From Gordionus sp. m RMFG-2023 (Eukaryota > Nematomorpha > Gordioida > Chordodea > Parachordodidae), in assembly GCF_954871325.1 (NCBI RefSeq), contig NC_088776.1, positions 37,372,508 through 37,436,507 on the forward strand: a stretch of 64,000 nucleotides of DNA, written 5' to 3'. Below, one piece after another: positions 35,065-48,989 of the stretch. The notes under the pieces were generated by a model. It saw only the letters and a program-made list of their open reading frames with translations. It made no database searches and was not told the DNA's origin. Numbering within the stretch: the first letter of the stretch is position 1; each line of letters begins with the position of its first letter. The translations under genes and the position numbers were made by a program.

Positions 35065-36976
35065 GAGGTCTGCAAATTGCAAAATTTTCAGGTCTGGTTG
35101 GAATGTCATATTTCGTTCAAGTTTGTACCCGGACCTATTCTAATTTTTTACTAAGGTTTCCCAGCCCTTTTGAACCAGAAATGTATCTTATGGAAAAATA
35201 ACACCTAATGATGAGGATTTTGGTTTCATAATTTTATTATTAAAGCAATAAATAAAAAATTTAGGAAACGGGATTTATGAATGTTCATAGTATTAGTTTT
35301 TTAATCATTAAAATTATAATTTAAATAAAAATATTAATTCAACAAAATTAGACTTTAGAATATTTTTGTTTTTATTCTCTAATAAGCACGCTGGGCAACT
35401 TTAAATTTTGCCTGGCCTGTCCGTTAATTCATTTGCCCTACCTGTTCCAGATATTTTTTAAGATTTTATCTAACGCCATAAGGTATCCTAGCAAAATAAT
35501 TAATATTTTATTATAATTTATCCATCGTTCACTTCTAGGTCATGTATCAAGTATCTAATAAAAGTATAATTAGTTAAGCTAAAATTAAATGATTACTCTA
35601 TGATTACTAAAAGGGAGCTCTCCCATTTAATATTTTATTTAAGACAGAATATTTTATTACCAGATTATTAAAATACAATACACTATAAGATATGTTTGTT
35701 ATATCAAACGTTAGTATCGATATTTTCAAATTTACGATATATGTAATTTTATTGAGGTACATTCGATATCAAAAAATCATACTCCTTAACTTTGTTTTTT
35801 TCTATCTTAAATGATAGTTTTATCTATACCAATTAAGAAATAAATATTTAATTACAACTCTGTTTGATTATTATAGGATTATATCTCCATTTTGGTTCAA
35901 AAATGAGTTCTCGATTTTTAATCAAAAATGAATTATAGTTAAAATATAATTCTTAAGGGCCCCTTTTCGATTATAAAAACCAAAAACTTAAATTTAAAAA
36001 TTTTAGTAAAAAATATATATCTTCTTTTGACTAATGTTTTATTGGCTTAGCCAGAATTTTATAAGGAGGAGGGAGCGCCGTATTAGGTTGGTATTAATTT
36101 ATTGGAGGTCTTTAAGTAAACACATTGCAGTACATAACAAGATATTCACTCCCCCCCCCCTCCACCTCAAAAACCTGAGTTGTAGGATTTTTTAGTGGGG
36201 TTGCCTCTTGTGAATATCTTGTAATCTAGATGGTGCCCCCACATACAATACAGCATTATTAACAATAATATCAAAGAAAAATAAGTAAAGTTAATAATAA
36301 ATATTAAATAAAAAAAGGTGAAAAACTAAAATTATTATTGTACAAATTTAACAATAGGTCTACAATTAATAGATCTAAAAACTTCTAATAACGTAATGAC
36401 ATAAAACCCCACCTAATAGTTTTTCCCCTTATAGGAAAATCTTGGATAGGACTATGATATCTATAAAAGTAAGTCACTAACCTGTGTAAAATTATTAGGA
36501 TAAATAAAGAGATATTTTTTTGTAATAAATAAAATCTTAGGTAAATATCATTAGCTTTGTTTTATGTCTACCTGAGAAAGATGGGGGAGGGGGGGATATC
36601 TTTTAGGGAAAGGAGTAGGCTCCTGGGAGGGGGTGGGGTGATAATCATAAACAGGTATTTTCTTCAAATCTTTTTCTTACACGAAATTAAGATTTAAATT
36701 TAATTATAGAATTCTTTCACAACAATGTAAGATCTTTATTATAATTTATATTTCTATAAAAAAAATAGAATTGAAAATATTTACGAATCAAAATAATAAT
36801 ATTTATAAAATATATTTTAAGAAAAACCTAATTGTGTTCCTAGATTGGTACAATAGAATAAGAATTCACCTTGTTCAAGGTTTGTATTTTTATTTTGTGA
36901 GCTAAATTTTATAAGGTGTAAGTACCGATTGGCGAGAATATAAAATTGACAAGGTTTTTATATTTGTTTTACTTAA
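35065..36976. other. Worn transposon ends, no gene
   Basis: CAGAGGTCTGCAAATTGC at about 35063 and GGGCAACTTTAAATTTTGCC near 35390 look like a degraded GC-rich hAT. C and G runs occur at 36149-36160 and 36580-36640, and a 'TTGGCTTAGCCAG' hAT-like terminus lies near 36050. No reading frame of interest. Confidence 0.5.
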
Positions 36977-37282
36977 CAGGGATCCACACCTAACCTGAAC
37001 CGAGCCATTAAACAGATAAAACTCGGTATTTTTTATCAAACCTAAACCGTTAAAAAATTCTTTCCGAACCTAAACCTAACCGCTAAAATGCCTCTCAGCC
37101 GGTTCGAGTCTCATGATTTTATGCTTATAAAAAGAATACTGCAAAAATTTTAATTAAATTCGAATTGTTTTAAAGATTAATATCAATCACATTTGATTGA
37201 ATAGTGTCAGTCATAATTTTTATAAACTATAGTATATTGCCATTTTACAACATTTTTAAATATTTTAATCTTATAAATTATA

Positions 37283-38292
37283 ATGCCTAGAGAAAAATTA
37301 AATCCAATATATAAATTATTTATATATAGTATTATAAACGACACATCAAAATGTAATATTACTGATTGTCAAATAAATATGAAAGACCACCATGGAGCAA
37401 AATTTGAGCGTCACATATTAACAAAATATCACAATAAAAGCCTAATAAAATAAAAAAGTTAGATCTCATCAAGTCAACAAAGAATAGAAAAAGCATTAAA
37501 AGAACAAACAATATCAATAAAAAATAATAATCGATGCTTGTACTCAGTTGGTAACTTCTAATGGCGGATCATACAAGTATCATAGTGAACTTGATTTTAC
37601 AGCTTTGGAATGGGAAGCAATTAAAGAGTTGATAAATATCCTAAAATCAATTAAAGTAGCTACAAAGAACTTACAACTTGAGCAGCTAACTTTAAGGGAT
37701 TTTTATGGGGTATGGCTAAAAGCTAAATTAAAAATTTCTTTTTTTAATTCACCACTTGCAGGTTCAATAATAGATGTATAGGCCATGAATTAATTATAAA
37801 GAGAAACAACTTGTATTGTCATGCCTATATCTAGATTTAAGGTATGTTTTAAATATATTATATCTTATATAAATTTAATTAATAATTTTATTTTACTTTA
37901 TATTTTCTATATATTTATAAAAAATAATAAGATTTTTTTTAATGTTTAATTTTTTATATAGATATCAAATGCTTCTGACTGAAGAAGAAAAAACCAGGCT
38001 AGACAGCGTATTATTAAAATATGGCATAACATTTAATTAAATTTTGTTATAAGAGTAGAAGATTCTAGTAAAGATGAATCAACCCCGATTAATATATCTT
38101 CATCAGAGAATTTAGTAGAAAGTCTTCTCAAATAACAAACAAAATCTGTTACAAAAATCGGAAATTATTAGAAAAACTTTAGTTAATTTTTCTAAAGAAT
38201 CTAGGATTTTAAACTATTGGAAAAATCAAAGTAATTGATACCCAGAATTATGTAAATTGTCTGATATCATAGTGGCATTGCCGTCTTTTCAA
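37283..38292 (+). pseudogene. BED-hAT transposase, N-terminal and middle parts (copy 2)
   Basis: 37283-37450: MPREKLNPIYKLFIYSIIND... with SKCNITDCQ (both finger Cys kept) and KFERH. 37548-37781: ALEWEAIKELINILKSIKVAT, LQLEQLTLRDFYGVWLKAK; an internal deletion joins the two. 38210-38292: ILNYWKNQSN-YPELCKLSD, IIVALPSFQ, with one stop. This is the start of the hATC domain, and the sequence stops exactly at the insertion. The continuation VTVERCFSTN is at 53440. Confidence 0.8.
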
Positions 38293-38798
38293 CAGAGGCG
38301 TCGCTAGCCTTTACAATCTCAGGGGGCTTAACTTAAAATTTTTTTAAGTAGGGGGTTCGCTTCCCATGCCCTCCAATTTGCCAGGCCTTCGACCGGGTTA
38401 AAAATTATTATATTATACTTTTTTTAAATTTGCTCACTCTGAACAATTATTGTGAATTTCGTATTTTGTCATTTATTATATTATGCATACAAAATAAACT
38501 GGCATATAAATAATTAAAACAATACAAGACATTTCTAAAAATAATATTTTTTAATACAAAATATATTTATTACAGTATACAATATTTTCGATTGTTGATA
38601 TAAATAAATTTTGCTAAGAGTTGTACAAAAGATCTTCTTTGAAGATTTTTGAGCCAGATCTCGCTCAAAAATTTGAGCAAGATCTTTGAAGATCTAAAAA
38701 TGTGAAGATCTTTTACTTTTAAAAAATTTTGAGCAACGATCTTTGAAGATCTTTTATTTAAAAATATTTTAGATCAACGATCTTCATATTTTATAATG

Positions 38799-39002
38799 TG
38801 TTAATTGTGTTTGTTTATTCAAATTTGTGAAATAATTTATTTTGATGTTAATTGAGTATTAATTTAAATATCTATTGAAATGTTTTAGTATATATACCAG
38901 TTGATTATTATACATATTATTATTATTATTATTTGATTTTTTAAAAGTAGAAATTAAATTTGTTTAAAACAAAAATAACTTGTTTCTTTCTTGTTTCTTT
39001 CA
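38799..39002 (+). repeat. Left LTR
   Basis: 204 bp, TGTTAATT to CTTTCA, containing a short ATT microsatellite. Nearly identical to 44191-44390. Confidence 0.92.
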
Positions 39003-39599
39003 TGGTGCCCCGGCACGTTTTTGTTAAAAAAAAAAAATTTAAACATACAAAATTTGCCTTAAATTTAAAACAAAAAAGTAAAAAAAAGTAAATTCGAAGG
39101 ACATGACTTGTCTTTTTCTTTTTTTTAAAAAAAAATATATATAGTAAAATATTATTCTGACATATACATATACAAAAGGTAAAAGTTAAAACTTACAATT
39201 TTACGCCAATTTATATTTTGATACGCTTATTATGCTACAAATTATAGTATATAAATTGAATACGAATTACACATTTTTTCATGTTATAGTATTTTCTGAT
39301 CTATTTTGATAATTTAAATATAAAGACATAATATTATCTGATTTTCTTTTATAACTTAAAATTAAAGATTTAGAATAATCTAGTTTTCTTTAAAAACTTA
39401 AATTTAATGAATTATTCAATTTCCTTAGACGACTTAAAATTCAACGAGATTGAATCTAATTTCCTTTGACGACTCAAAATTAAAACATAGGATTTTTTTT
39501 TTTGATTTGCTTTGACGATATAAAATTTAAAGACATTGAATTATTTAATTCCGTTTGACGATGAACATAATTTTTTTTTGTTCGATATGAAATTCTTAA

Positions 39600-40800
39600 A
39601 AATTTCTATTATGGACAATAAACTTAATGCTAATTATGGACAATAAACTTACTGCTATATGCGATCCTTATCTCAGATTTCCAAAACTTATTGGAGAGAT
39701 GACGGACATATACCTTGATATGGTTGAGACATACTTTGAGGATTACATTGCGTCTGACGCATCTAAGGCTAGGACCTTATTAGGTAACTTATCAATTGAC
39801 ACTTATGACAAAATCACACCGTGTGTTCAAAGGCACAGTTAAAAGATTATAAGGTTATTTTTAATAAACTCAAGTTATTAATTCCGAGGGAAGATATAAA
39901 TTTATGTATAAAAAATTTTAACTTAGCGGTACAACGTGAAGACGAGTCTTTTTATACATTTTTCTATAGAATACATAAATTACATAAGAAGTGCAATTTC
40001 ATAGATGACAGTAGAATTAAGGAGAAATTGATAATGTCTACTTTAAATGATCATATCAGAAGGAAGCTGAATAAGCATAAGGACTTGACTGTAGATGAGA
40101 TGATGAAATTAGGAGTTGAGTTAGACGGTAGTAATATTAAACCAGACGTTAGCGATACAAATTTAGACAATGATAAAAAATTGGATAAAAATAAAAAAAT
40201 ATCTAATTCAAATATTGATAAAATACCATGCAAAAGTACTTTTAGTAATAATGAGAATAATTTTAATGATAATGAACGTAATAATTTTAGAGAAAATAAT
40301 TTTAATTATAATGGACGTAACACTCGTAGAAAATTATGATTTTAAGAAGAGGAATTATAATGATTTTAGGCCTAATGATAATGCTAGCCGAAACTATCAA
40401 AACAATAATTTTCGAGACAGTGAGGGTAACTCTAGAAATTTTCGTAATAACCAATCTTCGAACAACAATTCAAACTATTGCGGAAGAAACTCCATGTGGC
40501 ACAATAACAATAATGCAAACAATTATGATAGAAACAATGTCTGGCAAAACAACAACAATTCAAACTATAACGGAAGAAACTCCAGGTGGCACGATAATAG
40601 CAATTCAAACAATTATGATAGAAATAATGCCTGGCAAAACAATAATAATTTTAGGAGAAACATCTCCTGTACAACAACCAAAGAAATCAGAATCAATATG
40701 ATGATAGAAATGGTAACCGATATGAATCCTACAATCATAACAATAATAGTGATGGAGGAAACAATACATGGAAAAACTATAATCTAAGAAAACAAATACA
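39600..40800 (+). pseudogene. Gag region of the gypsy element
   Basis: The Gag-like part lies between the left LTR and the protease. It includes a helical capsid-like segment and a long Asn-rich, Arg-containing tail with repeated NNSNY-GRNS and NNYDRNN motifs. A CCHC zinc knuckle is not evident; the basic Asn-rich tail may substitute for it. The region is a fossil and is not treated as a working gene. Confidence 0.8.
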
Positions 40801-40839
40801 ATATCATGATCAGAGCCAAAGTAATAGCAACAATTGCAA

Positions 40840-43800
40840 TATGAATATTGAAGAGATTGTGGAAAATAAAAATGATGTTATACAAAATAATAATGATAGT
40901 GATTTTAATGTCAACAATTTAACCGAGCATAAACTCAATGACAATGCATTTATGACTTCCTTAAAAATAAACGATGTTACCGTTACTATGCAAGTCGATA
41001 CTGGATCTAAATTCACAATTATACCTCATGAAATGGCTAAACAAATAGGTATTAAAGATCTTAAAAAGTCCACTCTACAACTCTCAGCTTATGATGGAAA
41101 CTTAATTGAAATTATCGGCGTAACTCAAGTTAAAGTAAGCTACGATGGTATCGCCAAACACTTGCTAGCAGTGATCGTAAAGTCTAATAAAAATGCATTA
41201 TTGGGACCAATGTGGATCAATGCCTTTAGTAATATTTTGAACAAGTTTATAGCAAACATCGATATCAATTATGAAGAGGGAATAAATAAATTAATAAAAG
41301 ATTGTGAATTTAAACTACTACCAAACCAATCAACAAAGTTAACGTCAAGATACATTTATGAAATGATGCCAAACCTAAGATAATACCACCAAGGCGTATA
41401 CCTTATTCAAAAATAGATGCTGTAACTAAAGAACTTATGAGATGGATAAACGAGGGAGTCATTGAGCCGGTGACGGATGTTCGATGGGCAAGTCCTATGA
41501 CCGCTGTCTACAAAGAAAATGGGAGCGTTAGGGTTTGCGCCGATTTCAACGACACTGTTAATCCTGCACTTGATTTAAGATACCCACCTCCAAGAATAAA
41601 CGATCTTATAGCTAAGCTCAAGGAGGGGAATAAATTCAGCAAGATCGATTTCAAAGACGCGTTATTACAAATCCCTATCGACATAAATTGCAGAAACATT
41701 TTAACCATATCTACACATAGGGGATACTACCGGTTTACTAGACTTCCTTATGGGTTAAAGACTTCTTCTGCAGTTTTTCAACAGATTATGGATCAAATTT
41801 TCGGTGACATGAAAGATGTCATCTTTTATATTGATGACCTATTAATAACGGGAAGTAGTGACGAAGCTCATTTCAACAACATAAAAAGAGTTTTTGAAAG
41901 AATATTATCTTATGGCTTAGTGCCTAATTTTGCAAAAAGCTTATTCTTCAAAAAAAGTCTGAGGTTCTTAGGACACGATATCGACGCCAATGGGATCCAC
42001 GCCAACCATGACAAGATCGAGGCGATCGTTAATATGCCGGAACCTAAATCAGTTGCTGAATTGTCAACGTTTCTGGGTATGGCGGGTACTACAGAAAATT
42101 TTTGAACAACTTTGCTGAAATAGCTGATCTTTTATACAATATTGTCAACAAGGAAAAATGGGAGTGGAATTTAGAAAACTCCAAAAGTTTTGATGATATT
42201 AAGACGTTGATTAGCCTTCCTCCAGCTTTGACTTACTTTAATCCTGAATTACCCATCGGAATTGCGACTGATGCATCTAAAAGAGGTTTAGGAGCTGTTT
42301 TGTTTCACACCGAAAAAGATGGCAAAGAAAAGCCAATAGCTTTTGCCTCGAGAACGTTAGCAAAGTCCGAGATAAATTATACCAACATTGAGCGTGAAGC
42401 TCTGGCCATTATGTTTGCTATCAAGAGATTTCAAGAATACTTGATAGGGACTAAGTTCACTATTGTAACGGACCACAAGCCGCTAATCCATATTTTCACC
42501 AAAGGGCTCAAAGATTATAGCACCATGTCATTAAGGTTACAGAAGTGGAGTATAATTTTTGGGGGTTACGACTTTAACATCAGATATAAAGCTGGTAAAT
42601 ACAATGTTATTCCTGATTGCCTCTCAAGACTACCACAAGTAATTGATGATGACATTATTGATGATATTGCAATTATAAATGACTTTGGCGATATACCTCT
42701 TAGTTTTGACCGAATACGTGATGAAACGTCCAAAGATTTTGAATTATCTCAAGTAATTAATGATATAAGAAATAATGTGCCTATTAAAAACAATACTTAT
42801 GAAAATATTGAATATGAACTTAGTATTATTAAAAATTGTCTGTACAAAAGCAACAAAATAATAATTCCAACAAGTCTGAGAAAGAACATATTAAAGGCAC
42901 TTCATGAAGGTCACATGGGAGCAGGCAAAATTAAATCCTTAGCCAAAGATCGCATGTGGTGGTCTGGTATGGTCAACGACATTGATTTGGAAGTTAGAGT
43001 TGCGACGATTGTAATATTTTTCACGACAATCCAAAGAAAATACAAAATCCATGGGTATTGGCGACTAAACCTTTTGAAAGGATTCACGTAGATTATGCGG
43101 GTCCATTTTTTACAAAAAATTGGTTAATAATCGTCGATGCCTATAGTAAATTCCCAATTATAGTTCCTGTAAAAAACATCACGACTGAATTCACGTTGAA
43201 AGAAATTTTTAAAACCATTTCACTATTTGGCATACCTGAAACCATTGTTACAGATAACGGTACCAACTTTACAAGCAAAGACTTTGAGATATTTTGTAGT
43301 AACTATGGAATAAAACATGTACTAACATCCGCCTACCATCAGCAATCTAATGGACAAGCTGAACGTATGGTGAGAACATTCAAAGCTCACATGAAAAGAA
43401 ACATAAAAATTGACTTAGAAACTGCACTGGACAGATTCATGTTTAACTACAGAAACACTCCGAATGATACTACAGGTGTCACACCATCCAAAAGAGTGTT
43501 TAACCGCGATATTAGAACGAAGTGGGACTTATTGAAACCATTGGAGGATAAAATTGACAAAGTCAACATATCGCTACCGAGAAATCGAATCTTTAATGTA
43601 GGAGACTTCGTTTGGTACAAGAAACAGAGTGACGACACGTGGTGCAAAGGCAACATCACGCATAAAGAGAGTGACACCATGTTCCAAGTTAATACGGATA
43701 AAGGTGTAGTAAGGAGACATATAGTTCAGTTACGAAAAAGGGAATGTTATAATAGATTTAAATATTATGAAAGGGACCCTAAGAATTCTTGTAAGGAGGG

Positions 43801-43890
43801 AAGTGTAGATATAAGTGAAAATAGTAAGATACCTTTCAGACCATTAAGAATTAAACAAAAACCTTCTTATTTAAAAGATTTTATAACTTA
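40840..43890 (+). pseudogene. Pol region of the gypsy element (PR, RT, RNase H, IN)
   Basis: Domain order and motifs are protease DTG; RT with DFNDTVNPAL, LPYGLKTSSAVFQQ and YIDDLL; RNase H with TDASKRGLGAV and TDHKPL; an HHCC-like zinc region; and an integrase core with DNGTNF and YHQQSNGQAERM. The element is a fossil; its coding capacity is interrupted. Confidence 0.9.
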
Positions 43891-44190
43891 AATTATTAAA
43901 ATAAAACGCACAATTAAAAAAAAACGCGAAATATAATAATCTTTTTTGATTTATCATTCTTACGGAATTCTACATATTTATCATTCCATATTCCAAAATT
44001 TTTATTCCAAATTCTTTTTTTCCAAATTTTATTCCGTATTCCATATATTCAAATTTGATCAATTATTCCTTATGATAATGATAACGTACAGCAACTTTTC
44101 AAACCTACGAAAACGTATGGACTCACGCGACTCAAATATAGACTTATGCGCCCACCGAGCAGCAACTTGATGCTTTGTTGAGGAGGGGAA

Positions 44191-44390
44191 TGTTAATTGT
44201 GTTGTTTATTCAAATTTGTGAAATAATTTATTTTGATGTTAATTGAGTATTATTTTAAATATCTATTGAAATGTTTTAGTATATATACCAGTTGATTATT
44301 ATACATATTATTATTATTATTTGATTTATTAAAAGTAGAAATAAAATTTGTTTAAAACAAAAATAACTTGTTTCTTTCTTGTTTCTTTCG
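44191..44390 (+). repeat. Right LTR
   Basis: 200 bp, directly preceded by the polypurine tract at 44181-44190 and followed by the TAATG duplication. Confidence 0.92.
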
Positions 44391-44469
44391 TAATGTTATA
44401 GTAAATTATTATTTTTTTGATATTATTTTTTGAAGTAAATGGGTTAGTAAGCATGTTAAATTAAAATAA

Positions 44470-45600
44470 AATTTCAATAAAGATATACCGACAATTTTCA
44501 TAATCGTTATTTTTTTTAAAACTTTTTTTGACATATATGGGTAAAAAAATTTATATTAAAAAAAATTTATATTAAGATTTCAATGAAGATGTAATAGAAG
44601 TAACACAAAAAAGTGACAATTGCAATAGTCGTTATTTTTAACTTATTTGATTTATTGTGTCGTAAATAGGTTATAATTTTTATTATTAAGATGTAAAAAT
44701 AAAATTCAATGAAGTTGTATCATAGAAAAGTGACGTCATAATCGTTATTTTTGAAATTTTTTTTGAAGCATAGATATTGTTAACATGTTAAATTAAAATT
44801 TCAGTGTAGATGTATCAAGGAAAGTGAATTGTCATAATCGTTATTTTTGAACTTTTTTGAATTTTTTTAAAGCAAATGGGTAAAAATAGATATTGTTAAC
44901 CTGTTAGATTAAAATTTCAGTGAAGATGTACCACAGGAAAGTGACAATAGTCATAATCGTTATTTTTAAACTTTTTTTGAATTTATTTAAGGCAAGGATA
45001 AAATTAATTACTGTTAACATGATAAATTAACATTTCAGTGAAGATGTACTACTGGAAAGTGACAATTGTCATAATCGTTATTATTGAACTTTTTTGAATT
45101 TTTTTAAGGCAAATGGGTAAAAATAGATATTGTTAACATATTAAAAAATTTCAGTGAAGATGTACCACAGGAAAGTGACAATTGTCATAATCGTTATTTT
45201 TGAACTTTTTTTAAGGCAAATGGATAAAAATAGTTATTATTGCTAACTAAATTAAAATTTCAGTGAAGATGTACTACAGGAAAGTGACAATTGTCATAAT
45301 CGTTATTATTGAACTTTTTTGAATTTTTTTAAAGCAAATGGGTAAAAATAGATATTGTTAATATGTTAAATGAAAATTTAAGTGAAGATGTACCACAGGA
45401 AAGTGATAATTGTCATAATCGTTATTTTTGAACATTTTTGAATTTTTTTAAGGCAAATGGATAATAGTTATTATTGTTAACATGTTAAATTAAAATTTCA
45501 GTGAAGATGTACCACAGGAAAGTGACAATCGTCACAATCGATATTTTTGAACTTTTTTGATTTTTTTATATATATAACATAGAAAACTGACGTCATATGT
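44470..45600 (+). repeat. Tandem array of about 115 bp units, FB2 left arm (about 10-11 units)
   Basis: Units are marked by (G)TGACAATTGTCATAATCG at about 44491, 44613, 44727, 44825, 44941, 45059, 45176, 45284, 45402 and 45521. They share AAATGGGTAAAAATAG, TTGTTAACATGTTAAATT and GTGAAGATGTACCACAGG. The unit is clearly homologous to the FB1 119 bp unit but more diverged between copies. Confidence 0.9.
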
Positions 45601-46539
45601 AATATTTTTAAACTTTTTTAAAATATAAACAAGGATAAAATAAAGATATTTTGAAAATTATTGAAAAAATATATTGTTAACCAGGTTTGTTGTTAGAAAG
45701 GTCCTACCCCATCTAATTTTAAAAAATAACCGTCCCCAATCTAATTTTTTTTTAATATAAAATATTGACTCAGCATGTTTCTTAAATCTTTGATGGCTTT
45801 AGATTATAAAATATTAAAAAGTGGTGCCTTCTAACTTCTATAATTTGAGCGTTATTTAAGTAAAGTCGTGCTTTTACAATGTACAATGATATTAAACAGC
45901 AAGCCTTTGCGAGCTATAAGGCATAGCTCAAATTGTCCAGATTTTTTAAATATATTTATGGATTGTCAAATTCTTGGTTTTGACGAAATAATAAACCTGA
46001 CCTAACTTATTGGGTAGATCTAGTTTTTTTTATTCTGAAAATATTTTATATTTTTTTTATTTTACTCTATCAATTCGAGTAGCGAAAGGCAGTTTTAATT
46101 ATGAATATTTATTGTAAACCTAACAAATAGTTCAATATTAACATCGAAATATTTCTCCTTTTATAATTCAACCCATACTTTTTGATCCTTCCTTAAATAC
46201 AAAGGTTGGGTCTATTTTATCCCAAATTTTGATTAGCTATATCTCAGAACATATTAAAATTTGAGATCTACAATTTTGAATATATATTAAAATATTATTG
46301 GAAATAATAAATACAAAATCTTATATTAATAGTTACTTCTAAAAAAAGTTATGCAATTTTTACTAAGGTTGCTGAAATAAATTTTTTTTTCTGAGACCTT
46401 CCTTTAATTATAGTTTTATCACCAAAAAAAATTTAAAAAATGCAAATTTTATTATATATTTTAAAAAATCAATGTTGAATATAGATAATTATATAAATTT
46501 TATAAAAAGATATCAAATATTAAAAAAAATATTAATCAT

Positions 46540-47200
46540 CAAATATCATGTAAATTTTTGTACTAACATTCACGACAAAATGTATGCATATGATCTTTAC
46601 AAATGAATTTTGAACAATTTAAACAAATAAATGTTGTTTTTAGGTCCGTCACTCTTGGACAATCATAACATCTTCTCTTTTTATTTGATGGAATATTTTT
46701 CATCAGTTATATTGAGAACATCCCAAATGTTGTTATGTAATAATCTACATATACTAGGGTTCTCAGATCTTCCGATCATATATGGTGTTATCAGTTCCAT
46801 TGCTAATAATTTTATAAATTATATTCGATAAATTATTAGCTTTATAAACTATTAGTACATTTATTATTGATATATTTACTATAGTATAAAAAATGGTCAA
46901 TGTCCATCTATTGGATTTCTTGGATATATAATATATGGAGGATAGTTGATCAACTGTATCAACTCCAGTTTTTGTTAAATTATAAAACGTTATAATTTCT
47001 GGTTTTTTAAACTCACCAGTTGATGCATCAATTTTGTTATCATAATGTAGTGTGTAGAAAGCAACACTATATTCTTATACTTTTTTGGTATATATGAAAC
47101 TAACAGTTCTATTTTCCCTAAATGCAAATAAATTAAATTTATATCTCTAATAATCACCTGACTCACAATCTACATAAAATGTTATAACTATTAAATAGAC
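46540..47200 (-). pseudogene. piggyBac transposase, C-terminal third
   Basis: The minus strand reads DASTGEFKKPEIITFYN, LTKTGVDTVDQLSS, SNRWTLTIFYTIVNIS (47030-46830), the conserved 'GVDxxDQ ... RW....FY..I..A' stretch of DDE_Tnp_1_7. It ends with the cysteine-rich finger KKRRCYDCPRVTDLKTTFIC, LNCSKFICKDH (46690-46560). The upstream catalytic region is not recognisable. A relic inside the FB2 loop. Confidence 0.85.
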
Positions 47201-48749
47201 AATACTTCCAGAACTTGATGATATTAAATTTTCCATGTGCATCTTTTATAGTATTTAGCTCACAAGAAAAAAAATTAGTATTAAATTTTAAAATTTTGGG
47301 TTACAATACAACATTGAAAAATTTTAAAATAAAATTTTTTTTTCAATTTTATATATTCGTATGTCACGATTTAGCCGTGATTCTCACGATTTCATACCTA
47401 ATTTTTTACTTACCCACGTTTTCTCACACTTAACGCTTTTCTCACGTTTTTTGAGTAAATTAAAATATTCACTTAGTCTCACACTTAGTCTCACACTTTT
47501 TCTCACATTTTAATTTTTTCAATATATTTTTAAATTTTTTAAAAATATTTTTAAAAATAAATATAAAATTTTAAATATTTTTTATTTTAAAATATTTAAA
47601 AAATTGTAGTATTTGTTAATAGTCCAACTAACCAATCATATTCATTGATCAATTACCCACAACAGAAATTCAATTTTTAGAAAGTTTATCAAGTATAATT
47701 ATAATATGAATTTAAATAACTATACATTTCTTTTATGGATTTTATAAATCTTATATTGAAACTCGTAAAATTTTAAATGAATTTAATTAAGGGCAAATTA
47801 TAAAAGTTCTAAAAAACAATCATCCGTTTTCAATACTAACGGGTGCATAGAATAAAGGTAATAATGATGGGGGATTATAAAAATTTTTTAAATATATAAT
47901 TCTTTTTATAATAAAAAGAAAAACTTCACCCTTCGCCTTCTATTTTATTTGAAATGCACAGGCGATTTTGAAATTTATTTTATTTATATATTATTTCTTT
48001 TCTACCTCCCCTTCCCCTCCCTGCCTTGTTGAAAGAAAAAAACAATATATTATTAACTTTTCGTTTTATTTAACTTTTTTTCCCTTCAAAAATAATCACC
48101 ACATTATATATTTAAAGTACTTACCATCTTTTATATATGCATTACAACATACACAAAAATTGCACAAAACAAAATACTTAATTTTTGGTATTTATTTATT
48201 TATTTTTAAAAATAGTACTCATTTTCTTCTAAAAGTTTATTCTACAAATAAAACCACTCTTAGCAAATAGATTATTTCGGCATGTTAAACCTTAATTTTT
48301 ATGTAAGCCTTAAGATTGTGGTCATAGATGGCACAAAAGTTTGGATATTTATCAGCGAAATGTCGAGGTTTAGGTAATAACAATAGTTAAAATAATTCCC
48401 CGAAAAGTTAATTTTTTTCTTTCAAATATATTTAGTATTTTTCTTTATTAAATTTAGCCCTTTTTGAAAATTGAGCAGTTTAGCACTTATATTTATATAA
48501 AATTCACAAAAACATGAATTAAAAAAACAAATTTATCTTTCATCAAAGGAAAGGTGGGACTATGAAGACCTCAGTCATTTTAAAAATTTCAGTACTTAAA
48601 ACAAGTATTTGTGTGTAAAGTAAAACTAATTTTGATTTTTTTCAGTACTTCAAGAATTTTGTGCTTCAATTATTCGTCATTTTTTAATTAGTATTTAAAA
48701 TGATTTTATTTATTTAAATAATACATGATATATATAAATATAATAAAAA

Positions 48750-48989
48750 TCAAAATATAACGTTATTTAATAAACTTTTATTAAGTTTAATTAATAAAAT
48801 ATCATTTAATATAGATTTCTCTAATCTTGTTCGTAACGGTGTAAGGATCAATCCCAGAGCACTGAATGATCTTTCAACAGATACTTGAGAGCAAGGATCA
48901 GCTAGAACTACTCGCGAGAAGGCATATAATTCCGAATCCTGAAATTTTTTTGATTGCCAATATTGCAAAATATTTTGATCAGATGGCAA
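48750..48989 (-). pseudogene. hATC dimerisation domain relic
   Basis: An 80-codon open frame reads QNILQYWQSKKFQDSELYAF, SRVVLADPCSQVSVERSFSA, LGLILTPLRTRLEKSILNDI. This is a clean hATC domain with its SVERSFS motif and C-terminal stop. The rest of the transposase is not seen. TTGTTAAACAGCTCG near 49150 (inverted) could be its terminus. Confidence 0.85.

Larger units (their letters stand above)
38799..44390 (+). mobile_element. Ty3/gypsy LTR retrotransposon, broken, young
   Basis: LTRs of about 200 bp begin TGTTAATTGTG and are flanked by the 5 bp duplication TAATG (38794-38798 and 44391-44395). A primer-binding-site-like TGGTGCCCCGGCACG follows the left LTR, and a purine tract AGGAGGGGAA precedes the right one. 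Parts in order: Gag (about 39.6-40.8 kb, with an Asn-rich tail built on a 90 bp internal repeat), protease (VDTGSKFT, about 41.0 kb), reverse transcriptase (FYIDDLL, about 41.8 kb), RNase H (TDASKRGLGAVLF, about 42.3 kb) and integrase (TDNGTNFTS, about 43.3 kb). The order RT-RNase H-IN defines Ty3/gypsy. The LTRs differ by only about 2 percent by eye, so the insertion is recent. The copy is broken in a few places. No envelope gene is seen. Confidence 0.93.

Noticed and set aside
40051-41016. Minus-strand frames over the gypsy Gag region
   Set aside because: Shadows of the retroelement; low-complexity composition.
46631-46831. Plus-strand open frame as a gene
   Set aside because: It is the complement of the piggyBac cysteine-rich tail read on the minus strand.
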